DNA of 64,000 nt. Source: Bacillota bacterium (GTDB lineage Bacteria > Bacillota > Clostridia > Clostridiales > Caloramatoraceae). The notes under the pieces are model-generated. The model was not told the origin of the DNA. It did no database searches and saw only the letters and a program-made list of their open reading frames with translations. The stretch is taken from contig JAEWEN010000023.1 in the NCBI GenBank assembly GCA_023389275.1, positions 62,001-126,000 of the forward strand, in the 5' to 3' direction. Of this stretch, positions 52,090 through 63,468 are shown in pieces; the first letter of the stretch is position 1; every line of letters begins with the position of its first letter. The position numbers and the translations under genes were made by a program.

Positions 52090-53061
52090 TTAGTAAAGAT
52101 GGCAAGCCACCATATGACCTGATCCTACATCCTTTAGTTCAGGATTTTTTTCTAAGCATTCTGGTTTACAGTATTTACATCTTCCTGCAAATCTACATCC
52201 TGCTGGTGGATCAATTGGAGATGGTATATCTCCCTCTAGTATTATTCTACCTTTAGTTTTAGCTTCAACAGGATCTGGTATAGGAATAGCTGAAAGTAAT
52301 GCTTGTGTATATGGATGAAGAGGTTTTTCATAAAGCTCATTACTTCCTGCAATCTCTACCATATTTCCTAAATACATTACACCTACTCTATTTGATATAT
52401 GCTTAACCATTGAAAGATCATGGGCTATAAATAAATAAGTAAGGCCCATTTCTTCTTGAAGATCCTCTAGCATATTAACAACTTGAGCTTGTATTGAAAC
52501 ATCAAGTGCTGATATTGGCTCATCACAAACTATAAATTCTGGTTGTGCAGCAAGTGCCCTTGCTATTCCTATTCTTTGTCTTTGACCACCTGAAAATTCA
52601 TGTGGATATCTATTTGCATGTTCACTATTAAGTCCTACTCTATCTAAAAGATATTTAATTCTATCTTTTCTATCATTTCCTGTATAAAGATTATGAATAT
52701 CTATAGGCTCTCCAATAATATCCCCAACTGTCATTCTAGGGTTTAAAGATGCATATGGGTCTTGGAATATCATTTGCATTTTCTTTCTATATTCTTTAAC
52801 CTGTGAAGGTTTAAAAGGAGCAATATCTACCCCGTTATAAATAATTTCTCCACTTGTAGGTTCGTAAAGCTTTAAAACAGTTCTTCCAGTTGTTGTTTTT
52901 CCACATCCAGACTCTCCTACAAGCCCTAATGTTTCACCTTTATTTATTGAAAAGCTAACATTATCTACTGACTTAACATAGCTTATTTTATTCCCTAGTA
53001 ATCCTTTTCTAATGGGGAAATACTTTTTTAAGTTTTTAACTTCTAATAGTGGTTTTGTCAT
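52090..53061 (-). CDS. oppF: Oligopeptide ABC transporter ATPase OppF
   Basis: A 323-residue ABC ATPase. Walker A GESGCGKTTTGR, Q-loop MIFQDPYASLNPRM, signature FSGGQRQRIGIARAL, Walker B FIVCDEPISALDVS and the C-terminal peptide-transporter extension with CRFAGRCKYCKPEC. It pairs with OppD to energise uptake. The start codon overlaps the oppD stop (TAATG). Confidence 0.96.
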   Translation of the reverse strand: MTKPLLEVKNLKKYFPIRKGLLGNKISYVKSVDNVSFSINKGETLGLVGESGCGKTTTGRTVLKLYEPTSGEIIYNGVDIAPFKPSQVKEYRKKMQMIFQDPYASLNPRMTVGDIIGEPIDIHNLYTGNDRKDRIKYLLDRVGLNSEHANRYPHEFSGGQRQRIGIARALAAQPEFIVCDEPISALDVSIQAQVVNMLEDLQEEMGLTYLFIAHDLSMVKHISNRVGVMYLGNMVEIAGSNELYEKPLHPYTQALLSAIPIPDPVEAKTKGRIILEGDIPSPIDPPAGCRFAGRCKYCKPECLEKNPELKDVGSGHMVACHLY

Positions 53062-54071
53062 TATTCTCTCCCCTTTCCTACAGGTGCCTCTACCTTAGGA
53101 GCATCTGCATGATTTAACCAACATGCTGCTGTATGACCATTATCTATTTTAAAGTTTTCTGGTCTACACTCTACACATATTTTCATTGCATAGTCACATC
53201 TAGCAGCAAAAGGACATCCTACAGGAGGATTTAAAAGATCTGGTGGTTGCCCATCAATAGGGTTTAATCTTTCTTTTACTAATTTTTTAGGGTTTGGAAC
53301 AGATTTTAATAGTCCCCATGTATATGGATGTTTAGGATTGTAGAAAATATCCTCTGAAGTTCCACTTTCTACTATTGTTCCTCCATACATTACATTTATT
53401 CTGTCACAAACATCTGCAACTACACCTAGATCATGGGTAATAAGTATAATTGACTTATTAAGTCTATTTTTAAGATCCTTCATAATTTCAAGTATTTGAG
53501 CTTGAATTGTAACATCTAGAGCTGTTGTAGGCTCATCTGCTATAAGTAGCTTTGGCTCACAAGTTAAAGCCATTGCTATCATAACCCTTTGTCTCATTCC
53601 ACCTGAAAATTCATGAGGATATTGTTTCATTCTACTTTCTGGACTTGGTATACCTACTAGTGCAAGCATTTCTACAGCTTTTTTAAAAGCTTCATCCTTA
53701 CTCATTTTTTTATGTTTTCTAAGTGGCTCCATAAGCTGTTCTCCAACTGTTAAAACTGGATTTAAGCTTGTCATAGGATCTTGGAATATCATTCCTATTT
53801 CGTTACCACGAATATTTTCCATTTCCTTTTCTGATACTTCAGCTAGGTCCTTGCCTTCAAATTTTATATTTCCTTCTACTATTTTTCCATTTTCAGCAAG
53901 TAGTCTCATAATAGACATCATTGTTATACTTTTTCCACTACCTGATTCTCCAACAATTCCAAGAGCTTCTCCTTTGTTAAGTGTAAATGATACTCCGCCT
54001 ACTGCCTTAACTTCTCCTGCATGTGTAAAGAATGAGGTTTTAAGATTATTTACTTCTAGTATTTTTTCCAT
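53061..54071 (-). CDS. oppD: Oligopeptide ABC transporter ATPase OppD
   Basis: A 336-residue ABC ATPase. Walker A GESGSGKSITM, signature FSGGMRQRVMIAMAL, Walker B LLIADEPTTALDVT, and the OppD-type C-terminal Cys motif CPFAARCDYAMKIC, which in this family can bind an iron-sulfur cluster. It is translated directly before oppF. Confidence 0.96.
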   Translation of the reverse strand: MEKILEVNNLKTSFFTHAGEVKAVGGVSFTLNKGEALGIVGESGSGKSITMMSIMRLLAENGKIVEGNIKFEGKDLAEVSEKEMENIRGNEIGMIFQDPMTSLNPVLTVGEQLMEPLRKHKKMSKDEAFKKAVEMLALVGIPSPESRMKQYPHEFSGGMRQRVMIAMALTCEPKLLIADEPTTALDVTIQAQILEIMKDLKNRLNKSIILITHDLGVVADVCDRINVMYGGTIVESGTSEDIFYNPKHPYTWGLLKSVPNPKKLVKERLNPIDGQPPDLLNPPVGCPFAARCDYAMKICVECRPENFKIDNGHTAACWLNHADAPKVEAPVGKGRE

Positions 54072-54085
54072 TGTGTACCTCCTTA

Positions 54086-55000
54086 TTACTTACGCATTTT
54101 TGGGTCTAAAGCATCTCTTAATCCATCTCCAAGTAATTGGAATGCGAATATAGTTATACATATAGCCATAGCAGGGAAGAATAATTGGTATGGATATGTT
54201 AACCATCCTTTCATAGCTTCTGAACATAAAGTTCCCCATGAAGCATTTGGCGCTGATATACCAAGTCCAATGTAACTTAAAAATGACTCTGTAAATATAG
54301 CACTTGGTATAGCAAGTGTCATGTTTACTATAATAGGTCCCATTGTGTTTGGAATAAGATGCTTAAATAATATTCTTGCAGGAGATGCACCTAAAGTTTT
54401 AGCTGCAAGTACAAACTCTTGCTCTTTAAGAGAAAGTATTTGTCCCCTTACCATTCTGGCCATTCCTACCCAACTTGAAATAGAAATACCAACAATTATA
54501 CTAACCATACCTGCATCTAGAACAAGTATAAGAAGAATTACATATATCATCATAGGTATAGAGTATAGTATATCCACTATTCTCATCATTATGTCATCAA
54601 CTTTTCCACCTACATAACCTGAAATACCACCATAAATAACACCTATAACAAGGTTAAGTACACTAACAACAAATCCTATAGTAAGAGAGATCCTACCCCC
54701 ATACATAACTCTTGTTAGTATGTCACGTCCAAACTGATCTGTACCAAATAAGTGAGCAGCACTTGGCCCTTGATTTGTTATGTCATAATTTTGTTCAAAA
54801 TATGAATATGGTGAAAGCATTGGTCCTACTGCTACAAATACAACCATTAAAGCTACGATTATAAGACCACCTAATGCTAGCTTGTTAGACTTTAATCTTC
54901 TCCATGCATCTTGCCAATAGGTTACACTAGGTCTTACTACTTCTTGTTTTGCTATATCTTCTTTAGCAACTTTTTGGAATTTATCCTTTGTTACTTCCAT
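54086..55000 (-). CDS. oppC: Oligopeptide ABC transporter permease OppC
   Basis: A 304-residue permease. A cytosolic N-terminal stretch is followed by about six transmembrane segments. The EAA loop reads AAKTLGASPARILFKHLIPN. The LFGTDQFGRDILTRVMYGGR motif is typical of the DppC/OppC branch. AAAGGAGGGA precedes the ATG. Confidence 0.95.
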   Translation of the reverse strand: MEVTKDKFQKVAKEDIAKQEVVRPSVTYWQDAWRRLKSNKLALGGLIIVALMVVFVAVGPMLSPYSYFEQNYDITNQGPSAAHLFGTDQFGRDILTRVMYGGRISLTIGFVVSVLNLVIGVIYGGISGYVGGKVDDIMMRIVDILYSIPMMIYVILLILVLDAGMVSIIVGISISSWVGMARMVRGQILSLKEQEFVLAAKTLGASPARILFKHLIPNTMGPIIVNMTLAIPSAIFTESFLSYIGLGISAPNASWGTLCSEAMKGWLTYPYQLFFPAMAICITIFAFQLLGDGLRDALDPKMRK

Positions 55001-55018
55001 TTTTGTCCCTCCTTTAAC

Positions 55019-55939
55019 CTATTGACCAAGTTTTATTCTTGGGTCAACTAATGAATATAATATATCTACTATAAAGTTACAAACAATAACCAATCCACTG
55101 TAAAATACTGTAATACCCATAATAGCTGTATAATCTCTATTGTTTATTGTAGTTACAAACTCACGTCCAAGTCCTGGTATACCAAAAATCTGCTCTACAA
55201 CAAAGCTACCTGTTATAATTGCAGCAGTTAATGGTCCAAGATAAGTTATTATTGGTATAAGTGAATTTTTTAAAGCGTGCTTATAAGTAATAACTCTTTT
55301 TGATAAACCTTTTGCTTTAGCTGTTCTCATATAATCTTGTCTAATAACATCAAGTAAACTTGATCTTGAAAGTCTTGCTATAAATGCCATTGAATATCCA
55401 CCTAGTGCAAGAACAGGCATAATATAATGTATTGGTTTGCTAAATCCTATTGTAGGAAGAAGATGTAATTGTAGTGAGAATATATATATTAAAAACGTTG
55501 CAAGTACAAAACTTGGTACTGTAACTCCAAATGTAGAAATTACAATGCAGAGTTTGTCCTGCCACTTTCCTTGATTTAATGCTGATACTATTCCAAGCCA
55601 TGTTCCTACTAATACAGAAACAATAATAGATACTATTCCAAGCTTAGCTGATGCAGGAAATGAATATCCTACGATGTCGTTTACTGATCTACCTTGATAT
55701 TTTAATGAAGGTCCAAGGTCTCCTTTAAGTAAATTTCCCATATAGCTAACATACTGCTCTGAAATAGGTTTATTAAGACCATATTTTGCTTCCATACTTG
55801 CCATAACCTCTGGTGGGTAGTTTTTCTCACCTTGGAAAGGTCCTCCTGGTAATGATCTTATTAGAAAAAATGTAGCTGTAACAACTATAAATAGTGTTAA
55901 AATACTTGCTACTAATCTTTGCCCAATGTAACGTAACAT
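55019..55939 (-). CDS. oppB: Oligopeptide ABC transporter permease OppB
   Basis: A 306-residue permease with six predicted transmembrane segments. It has the start MLRYIGQRL and the EAA loop RTAKAKGLSKRVITYKHALK that define the OppB/DppB branch. It is the first gene of the transporter operon. AAGGAGGAG precedes the ATG. Confidence 0.95.
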   Translation of the reverse strand: MLRYIGQRLVASILTLFIVVTATFFLIRSLPGGPFQGEKNYPPEVMASMEAKYGLNKPISEQYVSYMGNLLKGDLGPSLKYQGRSVNDIVGYSFPASAKLGIVSIIVSVLVGTWLGIVSALNQGKWQDKLCIVISTFGVTVPSFVLATFLIYIFSLQLHLLPTIGFSKPIHYIMPVLALGGYSMAFIARLSRSSLLDVIRQDYMRTAKAKGLSKRVITYKHALKNSLIPIITYLGPLTAAIITGSFVVEQIFGIPGLGREFVTTINNRDYTAIMGITVFYSGLVIVCNFIVDILYSLVDPRIKLGQ

Positions 55940-56371
55940 AAGTTCTCCTCCTTAGTTTAATGCTTTTGCTTATTAGTTATAGAAACTTTTTTCTATATTT
56001 GAGTTAAAATGTAAAGGTTTTCTATTTTCTTTAATAATTGTTTATATTAATTCATTTATGTTTCCTATCACCTTGTATTATTTTACAATATTTTTGTATA
56101 CATTTTAACTTGTAATAAATGGGATTAAAGCAAATCCATTTTTCGACATTTTTCTTTAGGGTAATAATATATTTATATATTATTTTGATAATAAAATCAA
56201 GTAAAAATGTAATTTTATAAATATTCTAAATTTTATTTCTAGAAATCGTTTCCTATTTTTACATATAATAAGATATTACACTAGTTACTTTTTAAAGTTT
56301 TTACTATATTATTCCTTAATATAAAAAAGCTAGTGATTAAAATAATTTTATTTTAATCACTAGCTTTATTT
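55940..56371. other. Gene-free stretch upstream of oppB
   Basis: 432 nt of AT-rich DNA that must contain the opp promoter. I could not assign clear -35/-10 boxes or a CodY-type site. The right end holds the terminator of the small membrane protein gene. No reading frame with a ribosome binding site is visible. Confidence 0.5.
56326..56367 (-). terminator. Terminator of the yerC-pcrA-ligA region
   Basis: Near-perfect 20-bp stem (AAAGCTAGTGATTAAAATAA / TTATTTTAATCACTAGCTTT) just after the small membrane protein gene, with a T-run on the minus strand. Confidence 0.85.
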
Positions 56372-58664
<2,293 letters not shown>

Positions 58665-60884
58665 TTAAAGTATCTCTATAGGACTAGAACCTAGAAGTAG
58701 GTTTTTAAGTCCTGCATTTTCAAAATGTACAGTTACTTGTACATCAGATCCTAAAGGTTTAGTTGATATTACAAGACCTTTTCCAAAAACCTTATGTTTA
58801 ATTTTAACTCCAGCTTTTACTTCACTTGAAGCTGTATTATTTATTTTTTTATTTTCCATTTTAGGCATTTCTATTTTTGAAGATATACTTCTATTTTCTG
58901 CTTTTATTTTAGGCTGAGCATTTTCATGTGAATAAACCCTATTAAATGATTGTTTTGGAACTGGACTTATATCCTCTAAAATATTTTCAGGAATTTCACT
59001 TGTAAATGATGAAACCTCATTACATGTTGTTCTTCCAAACATAAGTCTTTGTCTTGCACATGTTAAATAAAGATTTTTCTTGGCTCTTGTTATTCCAACA
59101 TAACAAAGTCTTCTTTCCTCTTCCATTTCTTCATTATCCTCAGCTGCTCTAAAATGAGGGAATATACCTTCTTCAAATCCTGCTATAAATACAACTGGAA
59201 ACTCTAGTCCCTTTGCAGTGTGAAGTGTCATTAAAGTAACTCTTGAATCATCTTCTATTCCATCTTGATCTGATACAAGTGCTATTTTCTCTAAAAATGC
59301 TGCAAGACTTTTATCCTCTTCATCTCCTGTTTCAAATTCAACAGCTGCTGAATAAAACTCTTGTACATTTTGAACCCTATCTACTTTGTCTTTATCTTGT
59401 TCTTTTTTAAGTTCATCTATATATTCAGTTTTGTCAATTATCTCTTTAATTATTTCAGATGGTGTCATGTCGTCTTTTTTCATTATAAAAGTATTCATCA
59501 TACTTATAAATTTAACCATAGAATTAGTTGCTCTTTTAGTAAGAATACCTGCTTCTTCTATATCAAGCATAGCAGAGTATAAACTTATATCATTTTGATT
59601 TGCCATCTCTCTAACTTTTTCTACACTTGAATCACCAATACCTCTTTTAGGAACATTTACTATTCTACTTAAACTAATAGAATCAGCTGGATTATTAATA
59701 ACTCTAAGGTAAGCTATAATGTCTTTTACTTCTCTTCTATCATAAAACTTTTGACCACCTATTAATTTATAAGGAACACCAGATCTCATAAGACTTTCTT
59801 CAATAATACGGCTCATTGCATTTGTTCTATATAAAACAGCACACTCACTATATGTATTTCCTTCATTAATATGTGAAAGTATTTTTTCAGCTATAAACTG
59901 TGATTCGTCTCTGTCTGTATTTCCTTTAAAAAACTTAATATTATCTCCTGCTTCATTTTCTGTCCAAAGTCTTTTATTTTTTCTATTTTCATTATTTGCT
60001 ATAACACAGTTAGCTGCTTCTAATATACTTTTAGTACATCTATAGTTTTGCTCTAATTTAATAACTTTAGTATTTTCATAATCTTTTTCAAAATCAAGAA
60101 TGTTTCTAATATCTGCTCCTCTCCAGCCATAAATTGACTGGTCATCGTCTCCTACAACACATAAATTTTTATGTTTTTCAGCAAGTGTTTTTATAAGCAT
60201 ATATTGTGCTCCATTAGTATCTTGATACTCGTCTACTAATATATAATTAAATTTTCTATGGTAATAAGAAAGAACTTCATCATTTTCTTTTAAAATCTGA
60301 ACTGTTTTCATAATAATGTCATCAAAATCAAGGGCATTATTACTTTCTAGTTTTTTCTGATACATTTCATATATATTTACTAAGTTTTTCTTTTCAAAAC
60401 TATTATAATTATCTCTTTTAAAAGTAGCCCAATCTATTAAATTATCTTTTAAACTACCTATATTTCCTAATATACTTTTAGGAGGGTTTTGCTTTTCATC
60501 TATATTTAATTCTTTTAAACACTCTTTAATAAGTTTTTCCTGATCTGATGTATCGTATATTACAAATGATTTGTCATAACCTATTTTGTCTATATGTTGT
60601 CTTAAAATCCTAACACATATTGAGTGGAAGGTTCCCATCCATATACTTTTTGCCTTATCTCCTACTAAAGCTTCTATTCTTTCCTTCATTTCCCTAGCAG
60701 CTTTATTTGTAAAAGTAATAGCTAAAATATTATCTGGGTATACACCATTATCTATAAGGTGAGCTATTCTATAAGTTAAAACTCTTGTTTTACCTGAACC
60801 TGCTCCTGCAAGTATTAAAAGTGGCCCATTAAGGGTTTCAACTGCTTCCCTTTGGCTTTCATTAAGTGTATTTAAATCGATCAT
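58665..60884 (-). CDS. pcrA: ATP-dependent DNA helicase PcrA (UvrD-like)
   Basis: A 739-residue superfamily 1A helicase. Motif I ILAGAGSGKTRVLTYR, motif II VDEYQDTN, motif III VGDDDQSIYGWRGA, motif IV EQNYRCTKSILEAA, motif V TLMTLHTAKGLEFPVV and motif VI EERRLCYVGITRAKKNLYL are all present. The C-terminal tail has the KHKVFGKGLVIS segment of the PcrA RNA-polymerase-interaction domain. It acts in replication restart and repair. AAGGAGG precedes ATG 60884. ligA follows immediately. Confidence 0.97.
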   Translation of the reverse strand: MIDLNTLNESQREAVETLNGPLLILAGAGSGKTRVLTYRIAHLIDNGVYPDNILAITFTNKAAREMKERIEALVGDKAKSIWMGTFHSICVRILRQHIDKIGYDKSFVIYDTSDQEKLIKECLKELNIDEKQNPPKSILGNIGSLKDNLIDWATFKRDNYNSFEKKNLVNIYEMYQKKLESNNALDFDDIIMKTVQILKENDEVLSYYHRKFNYILVDEYQDTNGAQYMLIKTLAEKHKNLCVVGDDDQSIYGWRGADIRNILDFEKDYENTKVIKLEQNYRCTKSILEAANCVIANNENRKNKRLWTENEAGDNIKFFKGNTDRDESQFIAEKILSHINEGNTYSECAVLYRTNAMSRIIEESLMRSGVPYKLIGGQKFYDRREVKDIIAYLRVINNPADSISLSRIVNVPKRGIGDSSVEKVREMANQNDISLYSAMLDIEEAGILTKRATNSMVKFISMMNTFIMKKDDMTPSEIIKEIIDKTEYIDELKKEQDKDKVDRVQNVQEFYSAAVEFETGDEEDKSLAAFLEKIALVSDQDGIEDDSRVTLMTLHTAKGLEFPVVFIAGFEEGIFPHFRAAEDNEEMEEERRLCYVGITRAKKNLYLTCARQRLMFGRTTCNEVSSFTSEIPENILEDISPVPKQSFNRVYSHENAQPKIKAENRSISSKIEMPKMENKKINNTASSEVKAGVKIKHKVFGKGLVISTKPLGSDVQVTVHFENAGLKNLLLGSSPIEIL

Positions 60885-60915
60885 AATTTCCTCCTTAACT
60901 GGTTTATCTTAAATA

Positions 60916-60924
60916 ATTATAGCA
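60916..60924 (-). promoter_or_regulatory. Extended -10 promoter of pcrA
   Basis: TGCTATAAT (extended -10) about 32 nt upstream of the pcrA start; the -35 region is poor. Confidence 0.5.
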
Positions 60925-60970
60925 TTTAACATAAGATATTAAAATTAACATATTAAATATAATACTATAT

Positions 60971-61007
60971 AAAAAATAGCGTTAAGAATAACTTAACGCT
61001 ATTTTTT
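60971..61007 (-). terminator. yerC terminator
   Basis: AATAGCGTTAAG / CTTAACGCTATT stem with a 5-nt loop and T-run, overlapping the end of yerC. Confidence 0.88.
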
Positions 61008-61301
61008 TTCTTTATATATTTTTTCAAAAACTAATTTATATCCTTCGCTTCCATAATTAAGACATCTATTAACTCTACTAATAGTTGCAGTACTTGCCCC
61101 TGTTTTTTTAGCTATATCTATATAGGTTTTTCTTTCCTCTAACATACGGGCAACTTGCATTCTTTGTGATATAGAGGCCATTTCATTTATAGTACATAAA
61201 TCCTCAAAAAATTTATAGCACTCTTCCTTTGTTTCAAGGGATAAAATAGCTTCAAATAAAAAATCTAGTTCTTCATTATTTAACTTGCTAAAGTGTTTCA
61301 A
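60999..61301 (-). CDS. yerC: YerC/YecD-type TrpR-like DNA-binding protein
   Basis: A 100-residue helical protein of the TrpR superfamily. The helix-turn-helix is at about residues 50-85 (ISQRMQVARMLEERKTYIDIAKKTGASTATISRVNRCL, read in parts). The tryptophan repressor family is a relative, but YerC proteins in Firmicutes form a separate group of unknown ligand. The frame opens at ATG 61316, but AGGTGG overlaps it; TTG 61301 has better spacing. The yerC-pcrA-ligA neighbourhood is common in Firmicutes. Confidence 0.88.
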   Translation of the reverse strand: MKHFSKLNNEELDFLFEAILSLETKEECYKFFEDLCTINEMASISQRMQVARMLEERKTYIDIAKKTGASTATISRVNRCLNYGSEGYKLVFEKIYKEKK

Positions 61302-61376
61302 ATTATACCACCTCATATTTTAAAGTAGTTGTTTCATTAAATACTTTACATGATTAAATTAATAAAGTCAATTAAT

Positions 61377-62102
61377 TTACTTTGTATAATTATAAAGCTC
61401 TTCTACCTCTTCATCTGTAAGCTCTCTATACTCTCCAAGCTCTAAAGTGCTATCAAGTTTTAAAGGTCCCATTTCAAGTCTTTTAAGATAAATTACCTTT
61501 TTTCCTACAGACTCAAACATTCTTTTTACCTGATGATATTTACCTTCATAAATTACAACTTCTATTTCAGATATGTCACTTGATTCTAATATAGTAAGTT
61601 CTCCTGGAAGTGTTTTATATCCATCTTCTAAAACAACACCATTTTTAAATGCTTCTATATCTTCATCTACAACTTTTCCTTCTATTTTAGCATAATATTT
61701 TTTAGGAACATGTTTTTTAGGAGATAATAGTTTGTGGTTTAATTCTCCATCATTTGTTATTAAAAGAAGACCTTCTGTATCTTTATCAAGTCTTCCTACT
61801 GGTGCAGGATTAAATATATAGTCTTCATGCTCAAGAATATCTATAACAGTATCACAGTGTTTATCCTCTGTTGCAGATATAACTCCTGGTGGCTTATTCA
61901 TCATTAAATAAACATATTTTTTATATATTAATTTTTCACCTGAAACTATTATTTCATCTTCATAAGGATCAACATGTACAGATGAATCCTTTATAACTAC
62001 TGCATTTACAGTTACCTCTCCTGATTTTGTTATAGCTTTAACCTGTTTTCTTGTTCCATAACCCATATTGGCTAAAACCTTATCTAATCTTTCCTTTGCC
62101 AT
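61377..62102 (-). CDS. RsuA/RluB-family pseudouridine synthase
   Basis: A 241-residue protein with an N-terminal S4 domain (MAKERLDKVLANMGYGTRKQ) and an RsuA-type catalytic domain. The active-site Asp is in PVGRLDKDTEGLLLITND, and YEGKYHQVKRMFESVGKKV is the second motif. RsuA modifies 16S rRNA position 516, and RluB, RluE and RluF modify 23S rRNA; the short form with LMMNKPPGVISAT most resembles RsuA. CAGGAGG precedes ATG 62102, inside the end of the patatin gene (23-nt overlap). Confidence 0.9.
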   Translation of the reverse strand: MAKERLDKVLANMGYGTRKQVKAITKSGEVTVNAVVIKDSSVHVDPYEDEIIVSGEKLIYKKYVYLMMNKPPGVISATEDKHCDTVIDILEHEDYIFNPAPVGRLDKDTEGLLLITNDGELNHKLLSPKKHVPKKYYAKIEGKVVDEDIEAFKNGVVLEDGYKTLPGELTILESSDISEIEVVIYEGKYHQVKRMFESVGKKVIYLKRLEMGPLKLDSTLELGEYRELTDEEVEELYNYTK

Positions 62103-63453
62103 AAATTCCTCCTGTATCAAATAAAATATATCTTTTTCTATTTAAAAATAATAAAACTCCAACAGCTACTGAAAGTCTTGGATAAAATTTTGATATAAAC
62201 CTTTTAAATCTATTAGATGTATCATTTGAAATATGAGCTTTTAAATACATTAATAATTGATTTTTTTTAAGATTTGAATCAAAGAAAGATATTTTTTCCT
62301 TCTCACCTGTTAATGATACACTATTTTTAATATAGTCTAAATACTCTTTTTCATTTATATTTGAAAATTCCTTGTTTATTTTATCTTTTATTTCACAGAA
62401 AAAATCTTCTATTTTATAAACTTTAAATTTATCTATATCTAAAAACTCACCTAGTATTTCAAGAGATGATATAAATATTGACTTTTTATTTATATCTCCT
62501 TTAGCATGTTTTTTTAAAGTATCTGATATACTATCTAAAACTAGTTTACTAGTTACTACATCCTTTGGATTTATTTCTATTCCAAAGTCTTTATATATTT
62601 TTTTAATATCATTTAGTTTTAAAGACGAAATATTTTTCTCCAAAAAATCATGTATACTTCCATTTTTCTCAAAATAATAATCGTATCCAATTAAATGATC
62701 AAATGCTTTTTTACCGTCTAAATATCCAAGGTTCATATTAAATATAATATTTTCTCTATTAAAACTTAAAGTTGTTCCCTTTACATTTTGAGGATTTTCT
62801 ATTTTAACAATATTAAACCCATTAGTATTAACCTTATCTATTATTCCAGGAGCTGCAAGGTCTATAACTATTATGTTTTTACAGTTATCATTTATAGCTA
62901 GTGATATAGGTACATTATCACAAAATGCACCATCTAAAAATGTTTTATCATCTATTGTATGGCTTTTAAATGCAGGAAGTGCAGAACTTGCTACAAGATA
63001 ATCGATAAGTTTCCCCTCTGGTATTTCTGACTTTTTAATTTTCACAGGCTTAAAGTCCTCAAGTAAAAATGTTACTATTCCAAAATCTATTTTAGATTCT
63101 CTTATAGCATTTTCATCTATAACTTCATTTAATAATTTTTTAAAGGGAGTAATATCTACCCTTTTTGAATTTATAACATGTATCATAAATTCAAGAGTGC
63201 TTGATATACCCCCTTTTTCTAATAAATCGCTTATATTATCATCTATATCCATTATATCCTTTGCAGTTATTTCACTCCAAAGCTTTTCTGCTTTATCTAT
63301 GCTTCCTTGAACTATCATAGCACCATTTAATGCTCCTATTGAAGTTCCATATACAGAATCTATTTCAATGTTCATGTCCATTAAGGCTTTAAAAACGCCG
63401 AATTCATAGCTTCCCTTTGCGCCTCCTCCACCTAATACTAAAGAGTATTTCAT
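62080..63453 (-). CDS. Patatin-like phospholipase family protein
   Basis: A 457-residue protein. The patatin hydrolase domain (about 1-200) has the oxyanion motif GGGGAKG at residues 8-14, the nucleophile elbow GTSIG with Ser38, and the catalytic Asp in FLDGAFCDNVP. The C-terminal 250 residues are mostly helical, end with a weakly hydrophobic, basic segment (KFYPRLSVAVGVLLFLNRKR), and match no domain I know. It is probably an acyl hydrolase acting on membrane lipids. Three ATGs cluster at the start; GAGGTG is best spaced for ATG 63453. Confidence 0.87.
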   Translation of the reverse strand: MKYSLVLGGGGAKGSYEFGVFKALMDMNIEIDSVYGTSIGALNGAMIVQGSIDKAEKLWSEITAKDIMDIDDNISDLLEKGGISSTLEFMIHVINSKRVDITPFKKLLNEVIDENAIRESKIDFGIVTFLLEDFKPVKIKKSEIPEGKLIDYLVASSALPAFKSHTIDDKTFLDGAFCDNVPISLAINDNCKNIIVIDLAAPGIIDKVNTNGFNIVKIENPQNVKGTTLSFNRENIIFNMNLGYLDGKKAFDHLIGYDYYFEKNGSIHDFLEKNISSLKLNDIKKIYKDFGIEINPKDVVTSKLVLDSISDTLKKHAKGDINKKSIFISSLEILGEFLDIDKFKVYKIEDFFCEIKDKINKEFSNINEKEYLDYIKNSVSLTGEKEKISFFDSNLKKNQLLMYLKAHISNDTSNRFKRFISKFYPRLSVAVGVLLFLNRKRYILFDTGGIYGKGKIR

Positions 63454-63468
63454 AGACATCACCTCTAA

